Shown one piece after another: positions 17,016-25,933 of a stretch of DNA of 64,000 nucleotides. The notes under the pieces are model-generated. The model was not told the DNA's origin, searched no databases, and worked only from the letters and a program-made list of their open reading frames with translations. Source of the stretch: Streptomyces agglomeratus (lineage in GTDB: Bacteria > Actinomycetota > Actinomycetes > Streptomycetales > Streptomycetaceae); NCBI RefSeq assembly GCF_001746415.1, contig NZ_MEHJ01000001.1, positions 6,764,501-6,828,500 on the forward strand, read 5' to 3'. Made by a program: the position numbers and the translations under genes. Position 1 is the first letter of the stretch. Each line of letters opens with the position of its first letter.

Positions 17016-17225
17016 ATGTTCAGGCACGCCTTCCCCGCAGCACGGACCGCAGTCGCGGCCGCGCCGAAGGCTGCCGTCCTCACCCTCGACGCAACGGCAG
17101 ACGCAACGGCAGACGCGACGGCAGTCGCAGCGGCGCTCGCAACCGCAGTGACAGCCGCAGCCGCAGCCACACCCGCAGCAGCGGTCGCCGCTGCCGCAGC
17201 GCCCTTCGGCGGCGCCCGAAGCTGA
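17016..17225 (+). CDS. Possible Ala-rich 69-aa ORF upstream of tuf3
   Basis: Open frame from ATG 17016, with GAGGA 8 bases upstream. More than half of the predicted residues are Ala, with [11 protein letters not shown] stretches. It is built from a decaying 12-base tandem repeat and uses GCA for Ala far more than neighbours, so codon use is not that of a normal Streptomyces gene. Either a leader/short protein or a chance frame through a repeat. It ends 92 bases before tuf3. Confidence 0.3.
   Translation: MFRHAFPAARTAVAAAPKAAVLTLDATADATADATAVAAALATAVTAAAAATPAAAVAAAAAPFGGARS
17088..17171. repeat. Decaying 12-base tandem repeat
   Basis: GACGCAACGGCA at 17088-17099 and 17100-17111, GACGCGACGGCA at 17112-17123, then increasingly diverged copies (GTCGCAGCGGCG, CTCGCAACCGCA, GTGACAGCCGCA). 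It lies in the leader region of tuf3. Confidence 0.7.
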
Positions 17226-17317
17226 CCCTTCCCGGATCGTCCGGCGGACCCCACAGGGGGAGGGTCGGCACGGCCCAGGGGTCCCCTTTCAGCTTCGACC
17301 TTCCGAGGAAGATCACC

Positions 17318-18490
17318 ATGCCCAAGACGGCATACGTGCGCACCAAGCCGCACCTCAACATCGGCACCATGGGTCACGTCGACCACGGCAAGACCACCCT
17401 GACCGCCGCCATCACCAAGGTCCTCAGCGAGCGCGGGACCGGCACGTTCGTGCCGTTCGACCGCATCGACCGCGCGCCCGAGGAGGCGCAGCGCGGCATC
17501 ACCATCAACATCGCTCACGTCGAGTACGAGACCGACACCCGCCACTACGCGCACGTCGACATGCCCGGCCACGCCGACTACGTCAAAAACATGGTCACCG
17601 GAGCCGCGCAGCTCGACGGTGCGATCCTCGTCGTGTCCGCTCTCGACGGCATCATGCCGCAGACCGCGGAGCACGTCCTGCTCGCCCGCCAGGTCGGGGT
17701 CGACCACATCGTCGTCGCCCTCAACAAGGCCGACGCGGGCGATGAGGAGCTGACCGACCTGGTCGAGCTGGAGGTGCGCGACCTGCTGTCCGCGCACGGC
17801 TACGGCGGCGACGCGGTGCCGGTCGTGCGCGTGTCCGGGCTCAGGGCGCTGGAGGGCGACTCGCGCTGGACGGCGGCGATCGAGGCGCTGCTGGACGCGG
17901 TGGACACGTACGTACCGATCCCCGAACGCTACACGGACGCGCCGTTCCTGATGCCGGTGGAGAACGTACTGACCATCACCGGACGCGGCACCGTCGTCAC
18001 CGGCGCCGTCGAGCGCGGCACGGTGCGGATCGGCGACCGGGTCGAGGTGCTCGGCGCGGACACCGAGACGGTCGTCACCGGTCTGGAGACGTTCGGCAAG
18101 CCGATGGAGTCCGCCGAGGCCGGGGACAACGTGGCGCTGCTGCTGCGTGGTCTCCCGCGCGACGCGGTGCGCCGCGGTCACGTGGTGGCCGCGCCCGGGA
18201 GCGTCACGCCCACCCGGCGCTTCACGGCGCAGGTGTACGTCCTCTCGGCGCGGGAGGGCGGCCGTACGACGCCCGTCAGCAGTGGCTACCGGCCGCAGTT
18301 CTACATCCGCACCGCGGACGTGGTCGGCGATATCGACCTCGGCGCGACGGCTGTCGCGCGGCCCGGCGACACGGTCACCGTGACCGTCGAGCTGGGTCGT
18401 GAGGTGCCGCTCGAGCCGGGCCTCGGTTTCGCGATCCGCGAGGGCGGGCGCACGGTCGGCGCGGGGACGGTGACGGGCCTGCTCGCCTGA
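17318..18490 (+). CDS. tuf3: Divergent elongation factor Tu (EF-Tu3 type)
   Basis: 390-aa translation GTPase. G1 is GHVDHGKT (19-26), switch I has [14 protein letters not shown]3 reads DMPGHADY where standard EF-Tu has DCPGHADY, G4 is NKAD (standard NKCD) and G5 SGLRALEGD (standard SALKALEGD). The tRNA-binding beta-barrel domains 2 and 3 follow, ending [17 protein letters not shown]. It stands alone, not in the rpsL-rpsG-fus-tuf operon. This matches the minor, divergent EF-Tu known in Streptomyces, whose main copy is tuf1. Role is probably stress or growth-phase dependent, or antibiotic-related. GAGGAAG precedes the start. Confidence 0.9.
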   Translation: MPKTAYVRTKPHLNIGTMGHVDHGKTTLTAAITKVLSERGTGTFVPFDRIDRAPEEAQRGITINIAHVEYETDTRHYAHVDMPGHADYVKNMVTGAAQLDGAILVVSALDGIMPQTAEHVLLARQVGVDHIVVALNKADAGDEELTDLVELEVRDLLSAHGYGGDAVPVVRVSGLRALEGDSRWTAAIEALLDAVDTYVPIPERYTDAPFLMPVENVLTITGRGTVVTGAVERGTVRIGDRVEVLGADTETVVTGLETFGKPMESAEAGDNVALLLRGLPRDAVRRGHVVAAPGSVTPTRRFTAQVYVLSAREGGRTTPVSSGYRPQFYIRTADVVGDIDLGATAVARPGDTVTVTVELGREVPLEPGLGFAIREGGRTVGAGTVTGLLA

Positions 18491-18519
18491 GGGGGCTTCG
18501 CTTCTCCGTGTGTCCTCGA

Positions 18520-18577
18520 ACGCCGGACGGGTTCGAATCCGCCGCTCACGAGCGTGCGCTTGCGGCCCGTCCGGCGT
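18520..18577. terminator. Inverted repeat after tuf3
   Basis: Arms ACGCCGGACGGG (18520-18531) and CCCGTCCGGCGT (18566-18577) are perfectly complementary around a 34-base loop. This sequence is a common intergenic repeat of Streptomyces chromosomes and probably acts as a terminator here, 30 bases after the tuf3 stop. Confidence 0.65.
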
Positions 18578-18611
18578 CTGGGAGCGCGGGCGGGAGCCCG
18601 GTCCAGGGCGG

Positions 18612-18679
18612 TGCCGCGGTCCGGAACGCGTGTCCGGGAGGCGCATGCCGCGGTCCGGAGCGGGTGTCCGGGCGGCGCA
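18612..18679. repeat. 34-base tandem duplication
   Basis: Two adjacent 34-base units (18612-18645 and 18646-18679), 31 of 34 positions identical, immediately upstream of the spermidine-synthase-like start. Each has the core GCCGCGGTCCGGA. Confidence 0.8.
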
Positions 18680-18689
18680 CAATGGTGAG

Positions 18690-19535
18690 GTGGACGAGCC
18701 GATACCCGTGATCCGTGACGTGGACTGGGGCACCGCCAAGCTGATGCCCGACGTGGACCGGCCGAGGGCCTGGCTGCTGACGGTCGACGGCGCGCCCCAG
18801 TCGTACGTCGACCTCGACGTTCCCTCCCACCTGGAGTTCGAGTACGCCCGCCGGCTCGCCCACGTCGTCGACTGCGCGGCCGTCGAGGGCGCACCCCTCG
18901 ACGTACTGCATCTCGGCGGCGGCGGCCTGTCGCTGCCCCGCTACACGGCCGCCACCCGGCCGGGCTCGCGCCAGGACGTGGTGGAGGCCGACCGGGGACT
19001 GCTGGCGCTGGTGGCGGAGCATCTGCCGCTGCCGGACGGTTCCGGTGTACGGGTGCACGGCGCCGACGCCCGCGAGTGGCTCGAAAACGCCCCCGAGGCG
19101 TCCGCCGACGTCATCGTCGCGGACGTCTTCGGCGGCTCCCGGGTGCCCGCGCACCTCACGTCCGTCGAGTACGCGCGCCTGGCGGAGCGCGTCCTGCGCC
19201 CCGGCGGCACCTACGCCGCCAACCTCGCCGACGGTGCGCCGTTCGCCTTCCTGCGCTCCCAAGTGGCCACCTTCGCAGCCGTCTTCGAAGAGATCGCGCT
19301 GATCGCCGAGCCGGGGGTGCTGCGCGGCCGCCGCTTCGGCAACGCGGTGCTGATCGCCTCCCACGCTCCCGTCGACACGGCGGCCCTCGCCCGCAGGACC
19401 GCCTCCGACGTGTTCCCCGCGCGCGTGGAGAGCGGGCCTTCGCTGGCGCGCTTCACCAGGGGCGCGAAGGCCGTACGCGACACAGACGCGGTGGAGTCAC
19501 CCGAGCCGCCCGGTGGCGCCTTCGGCATCGGCTGA
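18690..19535 (+). CDS. Spermidine-synthase-like SAM-dependent enzyme
   Basis: 281-aa Rossmann-fold protein. SAM-binding loop shows as LDVLHLGGGGLSLPRY, acidic strand 2 end as DVVEADRGLL, and VHGADAREWLEN and ADVIVADVFGG match spermidine synthase/polyamine aminopropyltransferase order. The family also contains plain methyltransferases, so the reaction is open. Start GTG 18690 is chosen as the last start before conserved sequence; no clear ribosome site is visible. The end overlaps the convergent MFS gene by 39 bases. Confidence 0.8.
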   Translation: MDEPIPVIRDVDWGTAKLMPDVDRPRAWLLTVDGAPQSYVDLDVPSHLEFEYARRLAHVVDCAAVEGAPLDVLHLGGGGLSLPRYTAATRPGSRQDVVEADRGLLALVAEHLPLPDGSGVRVHGADAREWLENAPEASADVIVADVFGGSRVPAHLTSVEYARLAERVLRPGGTYAANLADGAPFAFLRSQVATFAAVFEEIALIAEPGVLRGRRFGNAVLIASHAPVDTAALARRTASDVFPARVESGPSLARFTRGAKAVRDTDAVESPEPPGGAFGIG

Positions 19536-20807
19536 CACGGCCAGCGCCGCCGCGTCCGCCTTCGCCACTTCACGCGTACGGCGCGTCAGATTCCGTACGT
19601 CGGGGACGAACAGCACCGCGGCCGTCACGAGAACCACCAGCGCCGCGCACCCCCAGAGCGCCGTGCCGCGCCCCACGACGCCCTCGACGGGTCCTGCCAC
19701 CGCCGTCGCCAGGGGCAGCATCGCGACCGACCCGAACCAGTCGTACGCCGACACCCGCGAGAACTTCTCCTCCGGGATCTCCTGGTGCAGCGCCGTCATC
19801 CAGGAGACGCCGAACACCTCGATCGCGACTCCGCTCACGAACATCACCGCGGCGAGGCCGGCCACCGGCAGCGGCACGGCGAGCGCCGCCGACGGCAGAG
19901 CGAGCGGGAAGACGCACAGCGTTCCGGCGAGCAGCAGGCGGCGGGGCTTCCAGCGCATCATCATCAGCGCGCCGCCGAGCGTGCCGACGCCGAAGGCGGC
20001 CAGAGCGAGGCCCCAGGGCGCCGCGCCGCCCAGTTCGTCCTCCGCGACCAGCGGTCCGTACACCGCCTCGGCGGCTCCGACGACCGCGACGACGACCGAG
20101 AACTGCGCGACGATGCTCCACAGCCAGGGCCGTCCGACGACCTCCCGCCAGCCTTCGCGCAGGTCGGACAGCATGCCGCCGCCGGGCTCGCGCGGCCGGA
20201 TGTGGCTCACGTCGAGGAAGGCGCGCAGCGCTCCGGCGAAGGCGAACGCGGCGGCGTCGACGGCGAGGACCCAGCCGGGGCCGACCGCGGCGATCAGCGC
20301 ACCGCCCAGCGCGGCGCCGCCGATGGCCGCGCCGTGCATGGCCATGCGGAAGAGAGCGAAGGCGCGGTTGGCCTGTTCGCCGCTGACGCTCGACAGCAGC
20401 ATGCCCTCGGCCGCCGGGTTGAAGAACGCCTGTCCCGCGCCGCACAGGGCGGTGAGGAGCATCATCTGCCACAGCTGGGGGTCGCCCGTCAGGACGAGGA
20501 AGGCGAACGCCGCCTGCGAGACGCAGTTGAGGGCGTTGGCGGCGACCATCACACGGTGGCGCGGCAGCCGGTCGGCGATCGCGCCGCCTATGAGCAGGAA
20601 GAGGACGAGTGGCAGCGTACGGGCGGCCGCCACCAGGCCCACGTCGCCACCGTCGCCGCCCGACTCCAGGACCGCGAACGCCGCCGCGATCAGAGCACCG
20701 TGGGTGCCCAGGCTCGTCACGATCGCGGAGGCGGTCAGCAGGACGTAGTTGCGGCCGGCCCACTCGGGGCGGCGGGACCGGCGGGGAACGGCGGCGGGAG
20801 AGGTCAC
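19497..20807 (-). CDS. MFS transporter
   Basis: 436-aa membrane protein with about 12 hydrophobic segments. The cytoplasmic loop GGAIADRLPRHRVMVAANAL is the MFS signature after segment 2. Resembles the MFS_3 (enterobactin/macrolide exporter type) group. GTG 20807 is used because upstream frame is low-complexity repeat. Probably a drug or metabolite exporter; substrate unknown. The region upstream carries the 19-base minisatellite. Confidence 0.88.
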   Translation of the reverse strand: MTSPAAVPRRSRRPEWAGRNYVLLTASAIVTSLGTHGALIAAAFAVLESGGDGGDVGLVAAARTLPLVLFLLIGGAIADRLPRHRVMVAANALNCVSQAAFAFLVLTGDPQLWQMMLLTALCGAGQAFFNPAAEGMLLSSVSGEQANRAFALFRMAMHGAAIGGAALGGALIAAVGPGWVLAVDAAAFAFAGALRAFLDVSHIRPREPGGGMLSDLREGWREVVGRPWLWSIVAQFSVVVAVVGAAEAVYGPLVAEDELGGAAPWGLALAAFGVGTLGGALMMMRWKPRRLLLAGTLCVFPLALPSAALAVPLPVAGLAAVMFVSGVAIEVFGVSWMTALHQEIPEEKFSRVSAYDWFGSVAMLPLATAVAGPVEGVVGRGTALWGCAALVVLVTAAVLFVPDVRNLTRRTREVAKADAAALAVSADAEGATGRLG

Positions 20808-20916
20808 CTCGGGACTATCGCTGCCGTCCCCCGCCCTTGCCAAACCGATTGAGCGACAGATACGCGCTTGATTCAGCCGAGTACGCCGGATTCCGGCGCG
20901 CACGTCTGATTCAGCC

Positions 20917-21011
20917 CGCGCACGTCCGGGTCGGCCGCGCACGTCCGGGTCGGCCGCGTACGCCCGGGTCGGCCGCGCACGTCCGGGTCGGCCGCGTACG
21001 CCGGGGTCAGC
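20917..21011. repeat. 19-base minisatellite, five copies
   Basis: Five head-to-tail copies of CGCGCACGTCCGGGTCGGC (20917-20935, 20936-20954, 20955-20973, 20974-20992, 20993-21011), with two copies carrying CGCGTACGCC. A partial sixth precedes at 20897. The last copy contains the stop codon of the Gln/Pro-rich membrane protein (21007-21009). Confidence 0.9.
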
Positions 21012-22071
21012 CGCCCAGCCGGACGGTGCCGAGGATCCGCTTGATGGTCGCCTCCGGCAGCTCGTCCTTGACACCCTTCGAGGTGAACAGGCTCCAGACG
21101 GCGAAGTCACCCTTGGCGTTCTTGAAGGCGAAGGCGATCGACTTGCCGTCGGTGTCGCACTTGGTCTTCTTCTCGACGCCGGTGACCGTGGCGACGGAGA
21201 CGCTGCCCTTGAGCCCGGACGTGGTGGTGAACGGCGTGGCCTTGGAGACCTTGAAGGTGCCGGTCTCCTTCTGGTCGTACGCCGCGAATACCCACCCGGC
21301 GGCCACGTTCTCGGCCTCCGGACCCGCCTTGCCCGCCCCGTTCGCGCCGCGTGACCCCGCCGAGCCGAGCAGCGTGTTCTTGCCGCACCATCCGCTCTTG
21401 AAGTACGCCGGAGCCGACATCGAGATGAGCGGCTTGTCCTTGTCGTCCGAGTAGCTGATGGTCAGCCCGGGCGACTTCACGTCCCACTCCGGCGGAACGT
21501 CGAAGCGAGTGCCGTACTTCGGGTTGGTCACGACCTGCCAGCCGGGGATCGTCGGTTTGGCCTCCTCGACCGAACCGCCGCGCGGATTCTCGGCGGTGGG
21601 CGGGGGACTGGCAGGCGCCTCGGAAGTGACGGTGGGCGACGACTCGGCCGGCGCCCTGCCGTCGGCCCCGGTGGTCCCGCCCTCGTCGTCCTTGCCCAGG
21701 ATCACCACGCCGACGACCACGGCCGCAGCGGCCACGGCGGTCGCCGCGACGACGGCCACGACGGTGGTCCTCTTCCGGCCGCCGTCCGGTGGCCGCGGAC
21801 CGCCCGGCGGCATCGCGGGCGCGTACGGCGGCGGCGTGACCGGCTGCTGGTAGGGGTTCGGCTGCTGGTAAGGGTTCGGCTGAGGATGTCCGGCGTGCGG
21901 ATGGCCGGCCGGCTGGTAGCCGTGCTGCTGGTGACCGGGCTGGGAGTGACCGGGCTGCCGGCCCCCCGGCTGCGGGTGCGGCTGCTGCTGGTAGCCGGGC
22001 TGCTGGTACGGGTTCTGGTTCGCGTCCTGCGGGTTCTGCTCGCCCCCGGGCGGCTGCTGTCCTGGCCACAT
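21007..22071 (-). CDS. Gln/Pro-rich single-pass membrane protein
   Basis: 354-aa protein. Residues 1-100 are a cytoplasmic tail rich in Gln, Pro, Gly and His with QPNPYQQP-type repeats. A membrane segment lies at about 103-126 after GRKRTT. A disordered acidic/Ser-Pro linker is followed by an extracellular domain (about 190-354) with two Cys (GWCGKN and KTKCDTD), likely disulfide linked. Similar Streptomyces membrane proteins are of unknown function. Divergent from the thioesterase gene by 94 bases. Confidence 0.8.
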   Translation of the reverse strand: MWPGQQPPGGEQNPQDANQNPYQQPGYQQQPHPQPGGRQPGHSQPGHQQHGYQPAGHPHAGHPQPNPYQQPNPYQQPVTPPPYAPAMPPGGPRPPDGGRKRTTVVAVVAATAVAAAAVVVGVVILGKDDEGGTTGADGRAPAESSPTVTSEAPASPPPTAENPRGGSVEEAKPTIPGWQVVTNPKYGTRFDVPPEWDVKSPGLTISYSDDKDKPLISMSAPAYFKSGWCGKNTLLGSAGSRGANGAGKAGPEAENVAAGWVFAAYDQKETGTFKVSKATPFTTTSGLKGSVSVATVTGVEKKTKCDTDGKSIAFAFKNAKGDFAVWSLFTSKGVKDELPEATIKRILGTVRLGG

Positions 22072-22141
22072 GGCCAGTAACGATAGAGGTGCCCCGGCGC
22101 GCTGTTGACGTCCGCCCCGTGAAGGGATGGCCAAGCTTGCC

Positions 22142-22153
22142 TACTCGTGGGTA
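22142..22153. promoter_or_regulatory. Short palindrome before thioesterase gene
   Basis: TACTCGTGGGTA has mirrored TACYC/GRGTA arms and lies 13 bases before the proposed thioesterase start. A candidate operator or part of the -10 region; weak on its own. Confidence 0.35.
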
Positions 22154-22165
22154 ACATCGCACCGC

Positions 22166-22618
22166 ATGAGCGCAGATCAGATGTCCGTCGGCGAGATGCT
22201 CGTCGCCACGGTTCCCATGGCCCGTACCCTCAACCTCGAATTCCTGGAGACCACTGCGGAGCGCGCCGTGGTCCGCCTGCCGGACCAGGCCGACTACCAC
22301 AACCACGTGGGCGGCCCGCACGCCGGCGCCATGTTCACCCTCGCCGAGTCGGCGAGCGGCGCTATCGTCATCGCTGCCTTCGGTGACCAGCTGTCGCGGG
22401 CCGTGCCGCTCGCCGTCAAGGCCGAGATCGGGTACAAGAAGCTCGCCATGGGCGTGGTCACCGCCACCGCGACCCTCGGCCGCCCGGTGGCGGACGTCGT
22501 CGCGGAGCTCGACGCCGGGCAGCGCCCCGAGTTCCCCGTCGAGATCTCCATCCGGCGCGAGGACGGCGCCGTGACGGGCGAGATGACGGTCGTATGGACC
22601 CTGCGCCCCAACAGCTGA
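22166..22618 (+). CDS. Hot-dog fold thioesterase-like protein (DUF4442/PaaI type)
   Basis: 150-aa single hot-dog domain. The central helix motif HVGGPHAGAMFTLAESASGAIV is typical of PaaI/DUF4442 acyl-CoA thioesterases, with strands ending GEMTVVWTL. Probably hydrolyses a CoA ester; substrate unknown. The start may be ATG 22166 or the second Met at 22181. Confidence 0.8.
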   Translation: MSADQMSVGEMLVATVPMARTLNLEFLETTAERAVVRLPDQADYHNHVGGPHAGAMFTLAESASGAIVIAAFGDQLSRAVPLAVKAEIGYKKLAMGVVTATATLGRPVADVVAELDAGQRPEFPVEISIRREDGAVTGEMTVVWTLRPNS

Positions 22619-22747
22619 CGGGGGCGTGTGACAGGTGCGACCTCCCCGACGCCGTCACCGGGTGACGAGGTCCGGGTAGGCTGCCCGCCGTGCGCCACGG
22701 GGGCGCACGGCGGTCAGCCGCACCTTCCACGACGACAGGAACCGGCG

Positions 22748-23509
22748 TTGCACATCACGGAGTGGCTCGAGACCATCCCCGCGGTCAGCATTTACCTCCT
22801 GGTGGGGATCGTTATCGGGCTGGAGAGTCTGGGCATTCCGCTGCCGGGCGAGATCGTTCTCGTCAGTTCGGCCCTGCTAGCCTCCCAGCACGGCGACATC
22901 AACCCGTACGTGCTCGGCGCGTGCGCCACGGCGGGCGCCATCATCGGTGACTCGATCGGCTACGCGATCGGGCGCAGGGGCGGCAGGCCACTGCTCACGA
23001 AACTGGGCCGGAAGTTCCCCAAGCACTTCAGCGAGTCCAATATCGCGATGGCGGAGCGGTCGTTCGAGAAGTGGGGCATGTGGGCGGTCTTCTTCGGCCG
23101 CTTCGTGGCGCTGCTGCGGATCTTCGCGGGACCGCTGGCGGGCGTACTGCGCATGCCGTACTGGAAGTTCCTCATCGCCAACGTTTTCGGCGGCATCCTC
23201 TGGGCGGGCGGCACCACGGCCGTCATCTACTCGGTGGGCGTGGTCGCCGAGGCGTGGCTCAAGCGCTTCTCGTGGCTGGGCCTGGTGGTCGCCGTACTGT
23301 TCGGTCTCACCTCGATGCTCGTGCTGAAGAACCGCGCGAAGAAGGCCGCCGCCGAGGCGGAGGCGCGTTCCGAGGAAGCGGAGGCGGAGGCGCAGGTGCG
23401 GCCCGACGGGCTGACGCAGGCGCAGTCCGGGACCGCGGACCGGTCGGCGAAGGCCGCCGCGTCGGACACGGGCGCCGCGTCGGAGAAGGTCTCGGCGACC
23501 ACCGAATGA
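22748..23509 (+). CDS. DedA family membrane protein
   Basis: 253-aa DedA-family protein, likely a lipid-carrier flippase of the inner membrane. Motifs: SLGIPLPGEIVLVSSALLA and FFGRFVALLRIFAGPLAGVLRMPYWKFLIANVFGGILWAG. About five hydrophobic segments, then a charged Ala/Glu-rich cytoplasmic tail (from about residue 200). Starts at TTG 22748 with AGGA 8 bases upstream. Confidence 0.88.
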   Translation: MHITEWLETIPAVSIYLLVGIVIGLESLGIPLPGEIVLVSSALLASQHGDINPYVLGACATAGAIIGDSIGYAIGRRGGRPLLTKLGRKFPKHFSESNIAMAERSFEKWGMWAVFFGRFVALLRIFAGPLAGVLRMPYWKFLIANVFGGILWAGGTTAVIYSVGVVAEAWLKRFSWLGLVVAVLFGLTSMLVLKNRAKKAAAEAEARSEEAEAEAQVRPDGLTQAQSGTADRSAKAAASDTGAASEKVSATTE

Positions 23510-23525
23510 CGGCCTCCCGCCCCGG

Positions 23526-24056
23526 CTAGTCCGCGTGTGCCTCGCGGTGGCCCTTGGCCAGCTCCAGGTACATCGCGGCGTTCAGCTTGATGCCCTCGCG
23601 CTCCTCGTCCGTCAGTTCCCGCCTCACCTTGGCGGGTACGCCCGCGACCAGCGAGCCCGGGGGCACTCGCATGCCCTGGGGCACGAGCGCCTGCGCCGCG
23701 ATCAGCGAACCCGCGCCGATGTGCGCGCCGTTGAGCACCGTGGCCCCCATGCCGACCAGTACGTCGTCCTCCACGGTGCAGCCGTGGAGGACGGCGTTGT
23801 GGCCCACCGAGACGCGGTCGCCGATCGTGACGGGGAAGCCCGGGTCCACGTGCACCGTGCAGTTGTCCTGGATGTTGCTGTCGGCGCCGAGGACGATCGG
23901 ACCGCAGTCGGCGCGCAGCACGGTGTGGTACCAGACGCTGGCGCCCGCACCGAGGAGGACGTCCCCGAGAACGACGGACGTCGGCGCGGCGAAGGCCGAC
24001 GGGGCGATCCTCGGCTCCTTGCCGCCCACCCCGGTGATCAAAGCCTGCTCTGCCAT
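23526..24056 (-). CDS. Gamma-class carbonic anhydrase-like hexapeptide protein
   Basis: 176-aa left-handed beta-helix protein of the gamma carbonic anhydrase/YrdA group. Zinc-ligand-type His residues lie in NCTVHVDPG and VGHNAVLHGC. Relatives act as carbonic anhydrases or as assembly or acetyltransferase-like proteins, so enzyme activity is unproven. GAGGAG stands 6 bases before ATG 24056. Confidence 0.88.
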   Translation of the reverse strand: MAEQALITGVGGKEPRIAPSAFAAPTSVVLGDVLLGAGASVWYHTVLRADCGPIVLGADSNIQDNCTVHVDPGFPVTIGDRVSVGHNAVLHGCTVEDDVLVGMGATVLNGAHIGAGSLIAAQALVPQGMRVPPGSLVAGVPAKVRRELTDEEREGIKLNAAMYLELAKGHREAHAD

Positions 24057-24208
24057 CCCGTGCTCCTCGGTGCTTCTGTGGCTTGTGTGCCGGTCGGTCG
24101 CGCCAGGGGAACCGTAAGCGACGGCCTTCGCCGTCGGCATGCCGGGTGGGGCGAACATCACAGCGGACCCCTCCGGGCCGTGTGCGTCCCGCCGACTACC
24201 GTGTGCGG

Positions 24209-24964
24209 GTGCCGAAGAACAGAAACACGTTCTCATCGTTGTCCGCCCTGGCCGCCTGGCGCCGTCGCCTGGTGACCAGCGCCGTGCACGGCGGCTGGCG
24301 CCGGCTCCAGCAGGCCGGGGCGGTCACCGCCGAGCGCCCGGGACGGCTGCGCTTCGGTTCGATCGGCGCCGGTACGAAGCTCGCCTTCCCGCAGGGCACC
24401 GTGTTCGGCGAGGAGTGGATCCACCTGGGCGACCACTGCATCATCGGTGAGCAGGTCACGCTGACCGCGGGCATGATGCCCGGCCTCGACCTCGGCCCCG
24501 ACCCGATTCTGCGGCTCGGCAACGGTGTGGTCCTCGGCCGGGGCAGTCACGTCATCGCCGACACGACGGTGACCATCGCGGACGACTGTTACTTCGGCCC
24601 GTACGTGTACGTCACGTCCACGAACCACAGTTACGACGATCCGGACGTTCCCGTCGGCAAGCAGTGGCCGCGCACGGACCCCGTGGAGATAGGCCCGGGC
24701 TGCTGGATCGGCACGGGCGCCGTGATACTGCCGGGCGCGCGCATCGGGCGCAACGTCGTCGTCGCGGCGGGTGCTGTCGTACGGGGCGAGGTGCCCGACC
24801 ACGCGGTGGTCGCCGGGGCGCCGGCCCGCGTCGTACGCCGCTGGGACGCGGAGACGGGCTGGCAGCCGCCGCTGCGGACGCCCGCGCCCGTACCGATCCC
24901 CGAAGGGGTCACTCCTGAGCAACTGCTGGCGCTGGCCGAGCTGGAGGCGGAGGCCGCCGAGTGA
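24209..24964 (+). CDS. Hexapeptide-repeat acyltransferase
   Basis: 251-aa protein with a LbH acyltransferase domain. Hexapeptide repeats run from about residue 60 (IHLGDHCIIGEQVTL) to 205 (GARIGRNVVVAAGAVVRGEVPDHAVVAGAPARVVRR). The STNHSYDDPDVPV segment carries the catalytic His of sugar or maltose-type O-acetyltransferases. The N-terminal 45 residues are basic. Start among GTG 24203 or 24209 is uncertain. Substrate unknown, perhaps a surface polysaccharide. Confidence 0.83.
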   Translation: MPKNRNTFSSLSALAAWRRRLVTSAVHGGWRRLQQAGAVTAERPGRLRFGSIGAGTKLAFPQGTVFGEEWIHLGDHCIIGEQVTLTAGMMPGLDLGPDPILRLGNGVVLGRGSHVIADTTVTIADDCYFGPYVYVTSTNHSYDDPDVPVGKQWPRTDPVEIGPGCWIGTGAVILPGARIGRNVVVAAGAVVRGEVPDHAVVAGAPARVVRRWDAETGWQPPLRTPAPVPIPEGVTPEQLLALAELEAEAAE

Positions 24965-24971
24965 GACGCCG

Positions 24972-25838
24972 CTATCCGGCGGCGAGCAGGACCGTGCCCA
25001 CCACCGCCAGCCCCGCCCCGGCCGCCTGCACCGCGCGCAGGCGTTCCTTGAGCAGGACGAGGGCGCACAGCACGGTCACCACCGGGTAGAGGTTCGCCAG
25101 TACGGCGGCGACGGTGACGGGGCCGGTCTGCGCGGCGATGGAGTACGTGCCGTTCGCCGCGACGTCCGCGAGACCGACGAACGCCAGAGCGGGCAGGGAG
25201 GAGAGGATCACGCGCATCCCGCCGTTCTCGGGAAGCGCCTTCGCGCCGCGCTTCACGGACACGTACAGCGCCGCCCCGCCGACCGCCACGTTGGTCACGC
25301 GCTGGACGAACAGTGCGAGGAACAACCCGGTGAGGGTGGTGGACGCCTCGGCGATCAGGGCCAGCACCGCGCCGAAACCGACGGCCGCGACCAGGGTCAG
25401 TACGATCGCCTGCCGCTGCACCGGCGCCCCCCGCAGCTGAGGACCGCTCGCCAGCACCACCCCCGCGACCGCCACCGCGATGCCCGCGAACTGGAGCAGC
25501 CCGGGACGCTCGCCGAGGACCAGCCCGACGGTGACGGGTACCGCGACGCCTACCGAACCGAGCGGTGAGACGACGCCCATGGGGCCGAGCGCGAGCGCTT
25601 TGTAGAAGCAGAGCATCGCGACGGGCCCGACCGCGCCGGCCGCGACGGCGAACCACAGCTGGGACCCGGCCTCGCTCCAGCCGCCGGTCGCCACGACGAC
25701 GGCGCCCAGAACGACCACGGCGACGGCCTGGGACACGACCACGACGGTCAGTGCGGGCGCACGTCGTGTCATCAGCCCGCCGCCGAAGTCGGCCAGCCCC
25801 CACAGGAGGCTTGTGGCCAGGGCGAAGAGTGCGGTCAT
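24972..25838 (-). CDS. EamA family (DMT) transporter
   Basis: 288-aa protein with ten hydrophobic segments in two EamA repeats (first ends near residue 135, second runs from about 155). DMT exporters move amino acids or metabolites. Divergent from an XRE-cupin regulator 95 bases away, a common regulator-transporter pair, so the cupin ligand may be the exported compound. Confidence 0.87.
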   Translation of the reverse strand: MTALFALATSLLWGLADFGGGLMTRRAPALTVVVVSQAVAVVVLGAVVVATGGWSEAGSQLWFAVAAGAVGPVAMLCFYKALALGPMGVVSPLGSVGVAVPVTVGLVLGERPGLLQFAGIAVAVAGVVLASGPQLRGAPVQRQAIVLTLVAAVGFGAVLALIAEASTTLTGLFLALFVQRVTNVAVGGAALYVSVKRGAKALPENGGMRVILSSLPALAFVGLADVAANGTYSIAAQTGPVTVAAVLANLYPVVTVLCALVLLKERLRAVQAAGAGLAVVGTVLLAAG

Positions 25839-25933
25839 GGCGGGGGCCTCGCAGTACAGTGTGATGAACGGTTCGGTACACCAGACCGTAGTGCATTGCA
25901 TTGAACTATGTCATCCAAAATATTGGACGGAAT

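Noticed and set aside
20917..21011. CRISPR-like repeat array
   Set aside because: Units are adjacent with no spacers and there are no cas genes; a simple minisatellite explains it.
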